Assembly: GCA_009731375.1 (NCBI GenBank)
Contig: BJOX01000306.1
Location: 178,939 to 199,748 of the forward strand
Source: Paulinella micropora
Lineage: Eukaryota > Cercozoa > Imbricatea > Euglyphida
Length of the DNA stretch: 20,810 nt
Reading direction: 5' to 3'
Shown: positions 1 through 7,249 of the stretch, one piece after another
Layout of the letters: each line of letters starts with the position of its first letter
Numbering within the stretch: the stretch's first letter is position 1
Notes under the pieces: generated by a model
Told to the model about the DNA's origin: nothing
Databases searched by the model: none
The model's input: the letters and a program-made list of their open reading frames with translations, nothing else
Position numbers and translations under genes: made by a program

Positions 1-55
<55 letters not shown>
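1..55. repeat. (AG)n microsatellite
   Basis: A perfect dinucleotide run opens the window and probably continues outside it. A similar run occurs at 14189-14242 directly after a large N gap. Confidence 0.98.
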
Positions 56-57
<2 letters not shown>

Positions 58-66
58 ATCGCGTAA

Positions 67-282
67 GAGTTGTTGGAGTGGAAGGATGCTATAGCAGCTG
101 ATGATGAGGAGGGAGAAGAAGAAGAAGATGAGGAGGAGGAGAGAGAAGAAGAAGAAGATGGGGAGGAGGAGAGAGCAGAAGAAGAAGATGAGGAGGAGAG
201 AGAAGAAGAAGAATACGATGAAGAAGATGGTAATGGAGAGGTGTTCGGAGAGAGTGATGTAGATGTAGAGGAAGAGGAGGAA

Positions 283-314
<32 letters not shown>

Positions 315-416
315 AAATGGGGGTGTCAAGGAAGACGCTAGTACGGGTGGTAGCACAGGGGGAGGAAGGAGAGTGGGGACAGAGCTGGGTTCCCCTATAG
401 CAGACGAGTTAAGTAG
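67..416 (+). CDS. Candidate acidic (Glu/Asp-rich) exon, partial
   Basis: The frame is open from just after a TAA at 64-66 to a TAA at 418-420. It encodes about 116 residues dominated by Glu and Asp, followed by a Gly run and a Gly/Ser/Arg-rich tail ending IADELSR. There is no ATG in frame (the first codon is TTG), so this could only be an internal exon, not a complete gene. The 3' edge is a textbook donor, AG|GTAAGG with GT at 417, leaving two bases of a split codon. The proposed 5' edge is weak: an AG at 68-69 with (GA)n upstream instead of a pyrimidine tract. Residues roughly 16-55 are three imperfect copies of an 11-12 residue Glu-rich unit. Low-complexity acidic exons are common in coccidian proteins, but a GA-rich repeat with no function could look the same. 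Confidence 0.3.
115..222 (+). repeat. GAA/GAG-rich minisatellite, about 33-36 bp units
   Basis: Three imperfect tandem units of GAAGAAGAAGAAGATGAGG followed by a GAGGAGAGA tail differ by whole triplets, so the acidic frame is preserved through all of them. Confidence 0.75.
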
Positions 417-540
417 GTAAGGGGGTAAGTAGGTAAGTAGGTAGGTACGCAGGTAAGTAGGTAAGTAGGTAAGTAGGTAAGTAGGTAGGCAAGCAGGTAA
501 GTAGGAAAGTAGGTAAGTAGGTAAGTAAATAAGTAAGCAA
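417..540 (+). repeat. (GTAAGTAG)n array starting at a splice-donor motif
   Basis: GTAA and GTAG tetranucleotides alternate, with a few GCAG and AAGC variants. The array begins at the putative donor of the acidic exon and contains many overlapping GTAAGT motifs. Confidence 0.9.
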
Positions 541-554
541 AGAAATAGTTAGTT

Positions 555-681
555 TGATAGATAAGATAGATAGATAGATAGATAGATAGAGATAAGATAG
601 ATAGATAGATAGATCGACAGATAGATAGATAAATAGATAGATAGAGAGAGAGAGATAAGATAGATAGATAGATAGATAGAC
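555..681. repeat. (GATA)n array
   Basis: Two GATA tracts are interrupted by a short (GA)n block at about 643-656. The open frames that cross it on the minus strand are repeat translations (IYLS) and are not genes. Confidence 0.95.
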
Positions 682-698
682 CTGCTTGTCCCTGTGAT

Positions 699-760
699 GG
701 GACAAGAGGAGGTAGCGGGGGGGTACGCGGAGGAGAAGAAGGGGAGGAGGCCTAAAACAC
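699..760 (+). repeat. Direct repeat, copy A (paired with 1187-1250)
   Basis: GGACAAGAGGAGG followed by a G-rich stretch and GGCCTAAA is matched at 1187-1250 by GGACAAAGAGGAGG, the same G-rich layout and GGCCTAAA. The two copies are diverged. Copy A is followed by the foldback element; copy B continues directly into GCAAAACGTACATA. Confidence 0.75.
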
Positions 761-977
761 ATGAGAAGTTCCTTGTCCTTAAATACAACGAGCAATGACT
801 TCAAACGATTCGTTCTCGACCGGTTCTGATTTGTGTGGCTTGTGCCATGGCTCATTTGAAAGCTCTCGTCAAGAGCTTTCTAATGAGCCATAATACAGGT
901 TGTAGGTGCAAATACTGACTGAGATCAAAGCGTTTGAAGTCATTGTTCGTTGTACTTAAGAAATAGGAACTTCTCAT
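761..977. mobile_element. Foldback (MITE-like) non-autonomous element
   Basis: The outer arms 761-807 and 931-977 are inverted copies of 47 bp with five mismatches by hand count (they begin ATGAGAAGTTCCT and end AGGAACTTCTCAT). An inner hairpin pairs 847-866 with 872-891 across a 5-nt loop with one mismatch, so the whole ~217 bp can fold on itself. There is no coding capacity. The related sequence at 1240-1260 lacks the element and joins GGCCTAAATTACAT straight to GCAAAACGTACATA, which looks like an unoccupied site with AT or CAT at the junction. It is probably a small non-autonomous DNA transposon or foldback element; the superfamily cannot be assigned. Confidence 0.7.
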
Positions 978-1054
978 GCAAAACGTACATACATTTATCG
1001 ACCTCCTCCACAAAATATGGTCAGGCTACCGATAAAACTACATACGCGGCGCAC

Positions 1055-1151
1055 CAAATTTGACGTGTTTTGCGGGCGAGCTGGGCCGCCAAATTTGACG
1101 TGTTTTTGCGGGCTCGCCGGCCCGGCTCGCCCGCAAAACACGTCAAATTTG
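1055..1151. repeat. GC-rich hairpin with three copies of one motif
   Basis: A 27-bp perfect inverted repeat pairs 1055-1081 with 1125-1151; the core motif is GACGTGTTTTGCGGGC. A second direct copy of the left arm at 1090-1112 can pair with the same right arm, so two alternative stems are possible. GCCGGCCCGGC forms the GC-rich loop side. The conserved flank GGCTATAACCGCATAATATA follows. Confidence 0.85.
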
Positions 1152-1186
1152 TGGCTATAACCGCATAATATATAAGATACATTTAG

Positions 1187-1260
1187 GACAAAGAGGAGGA
1201 AGTGGGGGCGTGCGTGGCGGGGTAGAAGGGGCAGAAGGCCTAAATTACATGCAAAACGTA
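1187..1260 (+). repeat. Direct repeat, copy B, apparent unoccupied site
   Basis: Diverged second copy of 699-760, continuous with GCAAAACGTACATA, which in copy A lies beyond the foldback element at 978-991. Confidence 0.7.
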
Positions 1261-1405
1261 CATATACACATACAACAACCCATAAAATACATAGGGCAGA
1301 CGTACACGGTCATACATACAGACATAGATTTGTACAGACGTAGATTTCCCGGGTCACCACCTCATGATGTGGGTAGGCGACCGGGAAAACCACATCTTCT
1401 TCTCG
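1261..1405. other. Non-repetitive spacer, no gene seen
   Basis: This spacer between the direct repeat and the second hairpin contains GGGTCACCACCTCATGATGT. The 82-residue open frame over it starts at GTG, spans the hairpin and shows no recognisable domain, so no gene is called. Confidence 0.6.
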
Positions 1406-1476
1406 CCAAATTCCCACGTGTTTTACGGGCTCGCCGGCCCGGCCCGGCCCGCCCGTAAAACACGTGGGAATTTTGG
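1406..1476. repeat. Second GC-rich hairpin of the same family
   Basis: The arm CCAAATTCCCACGTG plus TTTTACGGGC at 1406-1430 pairs with 1451-1476, with one extra base in the right arm. The core CACGTGTTTTACGGGC corresponds to GACGTGTTTTGCGGGC in the hairpin at 1055-1151. The flank GGCTAACCGCAGAATATA matches that hairpin's flank. The stems are kept although the bases differ. Confidence 0.85.
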
Positions 1477-1493
1477 CTAACCGCAGAATATAG

Positions 1494-1547
1494 CTATCTA
1501 TCTATCTATCTATCCATCTATCAATCTATCTATCAATCAATCAATCA

Positions 1548-1603
<56 letters not shown>

Positions 1604-1618
1604 GTCTGTCTGTCTGTC
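1494..1618. repeat. (CTAT)n array with CAAT and CTGT variants
   Basis: Tetranucleotide tract with a short (ATCA)n block near 1530-1548 and a (TGTC)n block at its right edge. Confidence 0.95.
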
Positions 1619-1716
1619 TTAGTATTACCGGCAGGGGGAAAGAGGCTGGTTTGGGTAGGATAGGCGCAGGTGGCACGTACTGCGAGATAATTGGGGCGAT
1701 AGGTGTGCTACATAGG
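1619..1716. other. Short non-repetitive spacer
   Basis: About 100 bases of mixed composition between two GATA-type arrays. No conserved module or convincing frame was seen. Confidence 0.6.
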
Positions 1717-1733
1717 TAAATAGATCGATAGAT

Positions 1734-1771
<38 letters not shown>

Positions 1772-1890
1772 TGGTAGATAGATAGATAGGTAGGTAGGTA
1801 GATAAATAGGTAGATAAATAGATAGGTAGGTAGGTAGATAAATAGGTAGATAAATAGATAGATAGATAAATAGAAAGATAGATAGATAGA
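1717..1890. repeat. (GATA)n/(GTAG)n mixed array
   Basis: GATA tracts alternate with GTAG and AAAT blocks. The 37-base block from about 1790 is largely duplicated from about 1826. Confidence 0.93.
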
Positions 1891-1957
1891 TACCTGCTGG
1901 CTTTTCTCTGCTGATTCGCCTCTCGTTGTAACCGCTCTAACCCTATCACAATATTAT

Positions 1958-1959
1958 AA

Positions 1960-1994
<35 letters not shown>

Positions 1995-2010
1995 AAAAAA
2001 AAAAAAAAAA
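1958..2010. repeat. (AATA)n running into poly(A)
   Basis: An AATA tract merges into an A17-18 run. This could be the tail of a retroposed copy, but no body could be recognised in 1891-1957, and no target duplication is visible. Confidence 0.85.
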
Positions 2011-2145
2011 ATCGAGAAGCCGGACAGGAAAGCGGGAAATCACCCGGGATTTGCGTGGATTTCCCCGGAAACTTGACTACGCCAATAAAATTTTGAGGTA
2101 GTTGCGGGTGATATGGCTGAAACGTAACGGAATTTATAGATATAT
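2011..2145. other. Non-repetitive spacer, no gene seen
   Basis: Contains the near-palindrome AAATCACCCGGGATTT at 2037-2052. No start, donor/acceptor pair or family motif was found. The frame across it on the minus strand is only a continuation of repeat translation. Confidence 0.6.
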
Positions 2146-2268
2146 GGATAGATAGATATTTTATAGATAGATGGGTATAACATGAAATTTCGCGGTATTT
2201 ATAGATAGATGGATAGTTAGATAGGTAGGTAGGTAGGTAGGTAGGTAGATAGATAGATAGATAGATAT
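2141..2268. repeat. (GATA)n/(GGTA)n array
   Basis: Two blocks, each introduced by ATTTATAGATA (about 2131 and 2200), followed by GATA and then GTAG tetranucleotides. Confidence 0.9.
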
Positions 2269-2450
2269 TCAAAGGAAAACTAAACCAAAGCGTTTTTTTT
2301 TTATTTTGTCGTTTTTTGTTTGCCGTTTTTTTTTTGTTTGTTGTTGTTGTTGTAAATGTAGATAAATAAAGAAAAAGGAGGGGAGGGGGACCTTCGTCGC
2401 TCTCGCTCTGTTTTCTGTACTGCACTAAAATAGACTCGTCAGCAAAAATC
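2269..2450. other. T-rich non-repetitive spacer
   Basis: Holds T-runs, a (TTG)n block near 2336-2353 and a purine-rich GGAGGGGAGGGGGA stretch. No gene is supported. Confidence 0.6.
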
Positions 2451-2453
2451 ACC

Positions 2454-2503
<50 letters not shown>

Positions 2504-2641
2504 TGTAAGTAAGTATGTAAGTAAGTAGGTAAGTAAGTATGTAAGTAGGCAAGTAAGTAGGCAAGTAAGCAAGCAAGTAAGCAAGTAAGTAAGTAAGCAA
2601 ATAAGTAAGTAAGTAAGTAAGTAAGCAAGCAAGCAAGTAAT

Positions 2642-2675
<34 letters not shown>

Positions 2676-2877
2676 TGTATGTAAGTAAGTAGGCAAGTAA
2701 GTAGGCAAGTAAGTAGGCAAGTAAGTAAGTAAGTAAGTAAGTAAGCTAAGCAAGTAAGTAAGCAAGTAAGTAAGAAGTAGGTAAGTAAGTAAGTAAGTAG
2801 GTAAGTAAGTAGGTAAGTAAGTAAGTAAGTAAGTGGGTAAGTAAGTAAGTAAGTTAGTAGGTAAGTAAGTAGGTAAC

Positions 2878-2918
<41 letters not shown>

Positions 2919-2919
2919 G

Positions 2920-2954
<35 letters not shown>

Positions 2955-2982
2955 GAGTAAGTAAGTAAGTAAGTAAGTAGGC

Positions 2983-3017
<35 letters not shown>

Positions 3018-3043
3018 CAAGTAAGTAAGCAAGTAAGTAAGTG

Positions 3044-3091
<48 letters not shown>

Positions 3092-3094
3092 GGC

Positions 3095-3165
<71 letters not shown>

Positions 3166-3176
3166 CAAGCAAGCAA
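2451..3176 (+). repeat. Long (AAGT)n array, about 725 bp
   Basis: AAGT tetranucleotides with scattered GCAA, TAGG, TGAG and TATG variants. On the plus strand every intact unit pair carries the donor hexamer GTAAGT. On the minus strand (TTAC)n has no stop codon in any frame, which explains the long Leu-Leu-Thr-Tyr open frames; these are not genes. Confidence 0.97.
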
Positions 3177-3178
3177 GG

Positions 3179-3233
<55 letters not shown>

Positions 3234-3236
3234 AAT

Positions 3237-3284
3237 CTTCTTTTCGACCGTCCAACCGCAAACTGTCCTTCCACAAGCTTGAGG

Positions 3285-3287
<3 letters not shown>
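3237..3287 (+). repeat. CTAT-array module, copy 1
   Basis: First of four copies of a unit of TTCTTTTYGACC, then AACCGSAAACT and then CCTTCCACAAGCTTGAGG. The others are at 3380-3429, 4298-4347 and 4512-4561. Confidence 0.9.
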
Positions 3288-3361
<74 letters not shown>

Positions 3362-3379
3362 GTCTATCTATCTATCTAT

Positions 3380-3429
3380 CTTCTTTTTGACCTTCCAACC
3401 GGAAACTTTCCTTCCACAAGCTTGAGGTA
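3380..3429 (+). repeat. CTAT-array module, copy 2
   Basis: Differs from copy 1 by a few substitutions (GACCTTCCAACCGGAAACT). Flanked on both sides by CTAT. Confidence 0.9.
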
Positions 3430-3438
3430 TCTATCTAG

Positions 3439-3517
<79 letters not shown>

Positions 3518-3519
<2 letters not shown>

Positions 3520-3641
3520 GTAGCTTGCGCAAGCTTACGGTGCTCAAAACACTTGGACTAACGGCTTGAACGGCTTCCTTTTCTTTCTCTTCTTCCTTGT
3601 CCTCCTCAAGACCGCACTCTCCATTTTGCCTTTTTCTTCAA
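3518..3641 (+). repeat. Non-repetitive direct repeat, copy 1 (paired with 4024-4135)
   Basis: Starts TTGTAGCTTGCGCAAGC in both copies, about 506 bp apart, and ends GCCTTTTTCTTCAA. The visible indels between copies are about 9, 9 and 6 bases, all multiples of three. The start resembles a 3' splice acceptor (CTAT tract then TTTGTAG|C). CTTGCGCAAG is a palindrome. Confidence 0.9.
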
Positions 3642-4067
3642 ACCCCTTGGAGAAGATTTTGCTCATGTCCACCCTTACGAAGATCCTTCGAGCCTCCTCG
3701 AAAAGAAGAGTCCAAAAGTGCACGTCCATCCGGACTATAAGTCACAACCCGGCATTGTCAACCCGGATTCCACCCACAGTGTTGACGCCGAGACATACTC
3801 TCATTTCGTCCAAGAAGTGCCCCGAAAGAACCAATCGAAAGAAGAAAGCACCTGATTTTGCCATCAACACCAAGCGTATGGAAAGACATTGAAGAAGAAC
3901 TCCAATCCGCCCTCCCTCTCATCCTCCCCTTATCTCTCATCCTGCATTCCGTCATAGCCGTCCAGTGTTGCATAGCCCGGGCTAGGTCCCTTCGGGGGTT
4001 TAGGCCTTTACACAATGTCATCATTGTAGCTTGCGCAAGCTTACGGTGCTCAAAACACTTGGACTAA
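3610..4067 (+). pseudogene. Degraded coding fragment, unknown family, frame shifted near 3850
   Basis: One plus frame is open from 3562 to a TGA at 3853-3855 without any ATG. From about 3650 it has balanced, purine-first codons and reads like ordinary protein, including FAHVHPYEDPSSLLEKKSPK and later HSVDAETYSHFVQEVPRK. Just past the stop, another frame continues with PSTPSVWKDIEEELQSALP and stays open to 4067. A one- or two-base change between about 3830 and 3858 would join them, so this looks like a frame-shifted gene remnant, or an exon with a sequencing indel. A pyrimidine tract at 3571-3608 precedes it, as would suit an intron end. I do not recognise a family. The alternative is the opposite-strand frame 3758-4024. 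Confidence 0.35.
3758..4024 (-). CDS. Alternative 88-aa open frame on the opposite strand, hypothetical
   Basis: Begins with two ATG codons (4024 and 4021) and ends TAG-side at 3758. The translation starts MMTLCKGLNPRRDLARAMQ and is rich in Met, Arg and Ser, with six internal Met residues. It has no signal peptide, membrane span or known motif that I can see. It overlaps the plus-strand fragment at 3610-4067, and at most one is real. Codon periodicity by eye favours the plus strand for 3650-3850, so this call is weak. Confidence 0.2.
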   Translation of the reverse strand: MMTLCKGLNPRRDLARAMQHWTAMTECRMRDKGRMRGRADWSSSSMSFHTLGVDGKIRCFLLSIGSFGALLGRNESMSRRQHCGWNPG

Positions 4068-4135
4068 CGGCTTCCTTTTCTTTCTCTTCTTCCTTATCCT
4101 CCCACTCTCCATTCCTAGATTGCCTTTTTCTTCAA
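4024..4135 (+). repeat. Non-repetitive direct repeat, copy 2
   Basis: Second copy of 3518-3641; it again starts TTGTAGCTTGCGCAAGC. In the frame starting just after TAG both copies read LAQAYGAQNTWTNG and then a Phe/Leu-rich stretch; copy 2 stops soon after at a TGA. Confidence 0.9.
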
Positions 4136-4270
4136 CGTCCTTCCTCCTCTTCTTTTTCCAGAACACAGTCTACCCGTGATTCCCATCCCGGACACATGCA
4201 CAGTACACAAATTATTGTTTGATGTGAAACTGCGTTCCTTTGCAAGGACTACATTCCTTTGCGACATCTC
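4136..4270. other. Non-repetitive spacer
   Basis: Contains a short direct repeat TTCCTTTGC (4236 and 4255 region). The 63-aa plus frame over it starts at TTG and is not credible as a gene. Confidence 0.6.
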
Positions 4271-4297
4271 ATTTATCTATCTATTTATCTATCTATC

Positions 4298-4502
<205 letters not shown>

Positions 4503-4511
4503 ATTTCTTTC

Positions 4512-4558
4512 TTCTTTTTGACCTTGTAACCGGAAACTGTCCTTTCACAAGCTTGAGG

Positions 4559-4561
<3 letters not shown>
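4512..4561 (+). repeat. CTAT-array module, copy 4
   Basis: As copy 3, but with CTTTCACAAGCTTGAGGTAT. Confidence 0.9.
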
Positions 4562-4654
<93 letters not shown>

Positions 4655-4690
4655 GTATCTATCGTATCTATCGTATCTATCTATCTATCG

Positions 4691-4785
<95 letters not shown>

Positions 4786-4825
4786 GTGTGTAAACTAGGA
4801 ACAGACGCAGAAGGAGAAGAGGGAA

Positions 4826-4960
<135 letters not shown>

Positions 4961-4976
4961 GTATGTATATATATAT

Positions 4977-5017
4977 AAAGTAAGTAAGTATGTAAGTAAG
5001 TAAGTAACTAAGTAGGC

Positions 5018-5061
<44 letters not shown>

Positions 5062-5062
5062 G

Positions 5063-5097
<35 letters not shown>

Positions 5098-5098
5098 G

Positions 5099-5130
<32 letters not shown>

Positions 5131-5163
5131 GGCAAGTAAATAAGTAAGTAAGTAAGTAAGTAA

Positions 5164-5220
<57 letters not shown>

Positions 5221-5284
5221 GAGTAAGTAAGTAAGTAAGTGAGTAAGTGAGTAAGTAAGTAAGTAAGTAAGTAGGCAAGTAGGC

Positions 5285-5355
<71 letters not shown>

Positions 5356-5428
5356 CAAGTAAGTAAGCAAGTAAGTAAGTAAGTATGTAAGTAAGTAAGT
5401 AGGTGAGTAAGTAAGTAACTAAGTAGGC

Positions 5429-5471
<43 letters not shown>

Positions 5472-5630
5472 CAGGTAAGTAAGTAGACAAGTAAGTAAGT
5501 AGGCAAGAAGTAAGTAAGTCAGTAAGTAAGTAAGTAAGTAAGTAAGTAGGCGAGAAAGTAAGTAGGTAAGTAAAGTAAGTAAGTAAGTAGGTAAGTAAGT
5601 AAGTAAGTAAATAAGTAAGTAAGTAAGCAA
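4977..5630 (+). repeat. Second long (AAGT)n array
   Basis: Same composition and orientation as 2451-3176, including GGCAAG and GTGAG variants. Minus-strand Leu-Leu-Thr-Tyr frames are again repeat translation. Confidence 0.97.
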
Positions 5631-5687
5631 GATAGACAGACGTGACCTTCCTCTCCTTGGTGGATGGTGGCGCTCCTTCAGAGCCCC

Positions 5688-5689
<2 letters not shown>
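5631..5689 (+). repeat. AAGT-array module, copy 1, with acceptor/donor-like edges
   Basis: Module containing AGACAGACGTGACCTTC, then CTCTCCTTGGTGGATGGTGG and CTCCTTCAG. The CTTCAG (ending 5681) resembles a 3' splice acceptor. Eight bases later GTAAGTAAG starts at 5690, an ideal donor. Confidence 0.9.
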
Positions 5690-5730
<41 letters not shown>

Positions 5731-5733
5731 CAA

Positions 5734-5791
5734 AATAGACAGACGTGACCTTCCTCTCCTTGGTGGATGGTGGCACTCCTTCAGGGGCCCC

Positions 5792-5793
<2 letters not shown>
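5734..5793 (+). repeat. AAGT-array module, copy 2
   Basis: CTCCTTCAG ends at 5784, then nine bases GGGCCCCAA, then GTAAGT from 5794. Confidence 0.9.
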
Positions 5794-5794
<1 letters not shown>

Positions 5795-5854
<60 letters not shown>

Positions 5855-5897
5855 CAAGTCAGTAAGTAAGTAAGTAAGTAAGTAAGTAATTAAGCAA
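5795..5897 (+). repeat. (AAGT)n array between modules 2 and 3
   Basis: Pure AAGT with one GCAAGTC interruption. Confidence 0.95.
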
Positions 5898-5955
5898 GAT
5901 AGACAGACGTGACCTTCCTCTCCTTGGTGGATGGTGGCGCTCTTTCAGGGACCCC

Positions 5956-5957
<2 letters not shown>
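5898..5957 (+). repeat. AAGT-array module, copy 3
   Basis: CTCTTTCAG ends at 5948, then nine bases GGACCCCAA, then GTAAGT from 5958. Confidence 0.9.
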
Positions 5958-5997
<40 letters not shown>

Positions 5998-5998
<1 letters not shown>

Positions 5999-6044
5999 AT
6001 AGACAGACGTGACCTTCCTCTCCTTGGTGGATGGTGGCGCTCTA
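5998..6044 (+). repeat. AAGT-array module, copy 4, truncated at an (ACAT)n boundary
   Basis: Same module to GGTGGCGCTCT, after which the sequence switches to (ACAT)n. The CTTCAG and donor edges are missing. Confidence 0.9.
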
Positions 6045-6255
6045 ACATACATACATACATACATACATACATACATACATACATACATACATACATACGT
6101 ACGTACGTCCGTACATACATACATACATACATACATACATACATACATACATACATACCCTCGGAGGGACAAGATGGACCGAACATACATACATACGTAC
6201 ATACATACATACATACGTACATACATACATACATACGTACATACATACATACATA
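6045..6255. repeat. (ACAT)n array with a GGACC module
   Basis: ACAT/ACGT tetranucleotides. The module CCTCGGAGGGACAAGATGG at 6159-6184 splits the array, and a second copy closes it at 6256. Confidence 0.95.
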
Positions 6256-6333
6256 CCCTCGGCGGGACAAGATGGACCGAACGGGCCCGCCGACCTAATG
6301 ATAATGACAATGATCATAATAATAATGATAATA

Positions 6334-6364
<31 letters not shown>

Positions 6365-6365
6365 C

Positions 6366-6410
<45 letters not shown>

Positions 6411-6480
6411 CATAATAATAATAATAATGATAACAAGATGGACCGAACGGCCCACCAACCTAATGATAATGACAATGATA

Positions 6481-6511
<31 letters not shown>

Positions 6512-6526
6512 TGATAATAATAATGA

Positions 6527-6570
<44 letters not shown>

Positions 6571-6572
6571 AC

Positions 6573-6625
<53 letters not shown>

Positions 6626-6667
6626 GATGGACCGAACGGGCCCACCAACCTAATGATAATGATAACG

Positions 6668-6728
<61 letters not shown>

Positions 6729-6730
6729 TG

Positions 6731-6766
<36 letters not shown>

Positions 6767-6772
6767 GTAATA

Positions 6773-6841
<69 letters not shown>

Positions 6842-6895
6842 TAAGATGGACCGAACGGGCCCGCCGACCTGATGATAATGACAATGATGATGATG

Positions 6896-6950
<55 letters not shown>
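6256..6950. repeat. (AAT)n arrays punctuated by a GGACC module
   Basis: AAT/GAT triplet tracts begin with copies of ACAAGATGGACCGAACGG at about 6264, 6432, 6622 and 6841, each followed by the GACCTAATGATAATGA type of sequence. An (ACT)n block lies at 6524-6570. Poly-Asn, poly-Ile and poly-Leu frames across it are repeat translation. Confidence 0.95.
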
Positions 6951-6952
<2 letters not shown>

Positions 6953-7004
6953 TATATGTATATATATACATATATAGGCTACACAAGGACAGCCTGTTTA
7001 ACAA
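6951..7004 (-). repeat. (TA)n plus inverted copy of the TA-array module
   Basis: GGCTACACAAGGACAGCCTG at 6977-6996 is the exact reverse complement of CAGGCTGTCCTTGTGTAGCC at about 18992 and 19202. Here too it directly adjoins a (TA)n tract. Confidence 0.92.
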
Positions 7005-7020
7005 TGATAATAATAACAAT

Positions 7021-7053
<33 letters not shown>

Positions 7054-7093
7054 AATAACAATAATAACAGTAACAATAATAACAACAACAATA

Positions 7094-7146
<53 letters not shown>
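7005..7146. repeat. (AAT)n array
   Basis: AAT with AAC and AGT variants, ending at ACATGACCGGGGC. Confidence 0.95.
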
Positions 7147-7148
<2 letters not shown>

Positions 7149-7249
7149 ATGACCGGGGCATTGTGAAAGACCAAGGAGGCTAACAACAGTGTGTTGTCTT
7201 TTAGTCTTTGCTCCTCCTACGTCACACCGGATTGAGATTCGTACTGACA
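7147..7249. other. Non-repetitive spacer left of the palindrome
   Basis: About 100 bases of mixed sequence. No convincing frame, only a small CAACA/TGTTG hairpin. Confidence 0.6.

Larger units (their letters stand above)
3178..3516. repeat. (CTAT)n arrays split by two ~50-bp modules
   Basis: Three CTAT tracts separated by modules at 3237-3287 and 3380-3429. Each module ends CTTCCACAAGCTTGAGGTAT and reads directly into the next CTAT tract. Confidence 0.95.

Noticed and set aside
555-681. (GATA)n as a cluster of GATA transcription-factor sites
   Set aside because: The motif follows trivially from the tetranucleotide, and there is no promoter or gene next to it to give it meaning.
1210-1458. 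82-aa plus frame over the second hairpin
   Set aside because: Starts at GTG, crosses an inverted repeat and has no motif or splice context.
2453-3172. 239-aa minus-strand frame of Leu-Leu-Thr-Tyr repeats (and similar at 4941-5630)
   Set aside because: (TTAC)n lacks stop codons in every frame, so length carries no evidence of coding.
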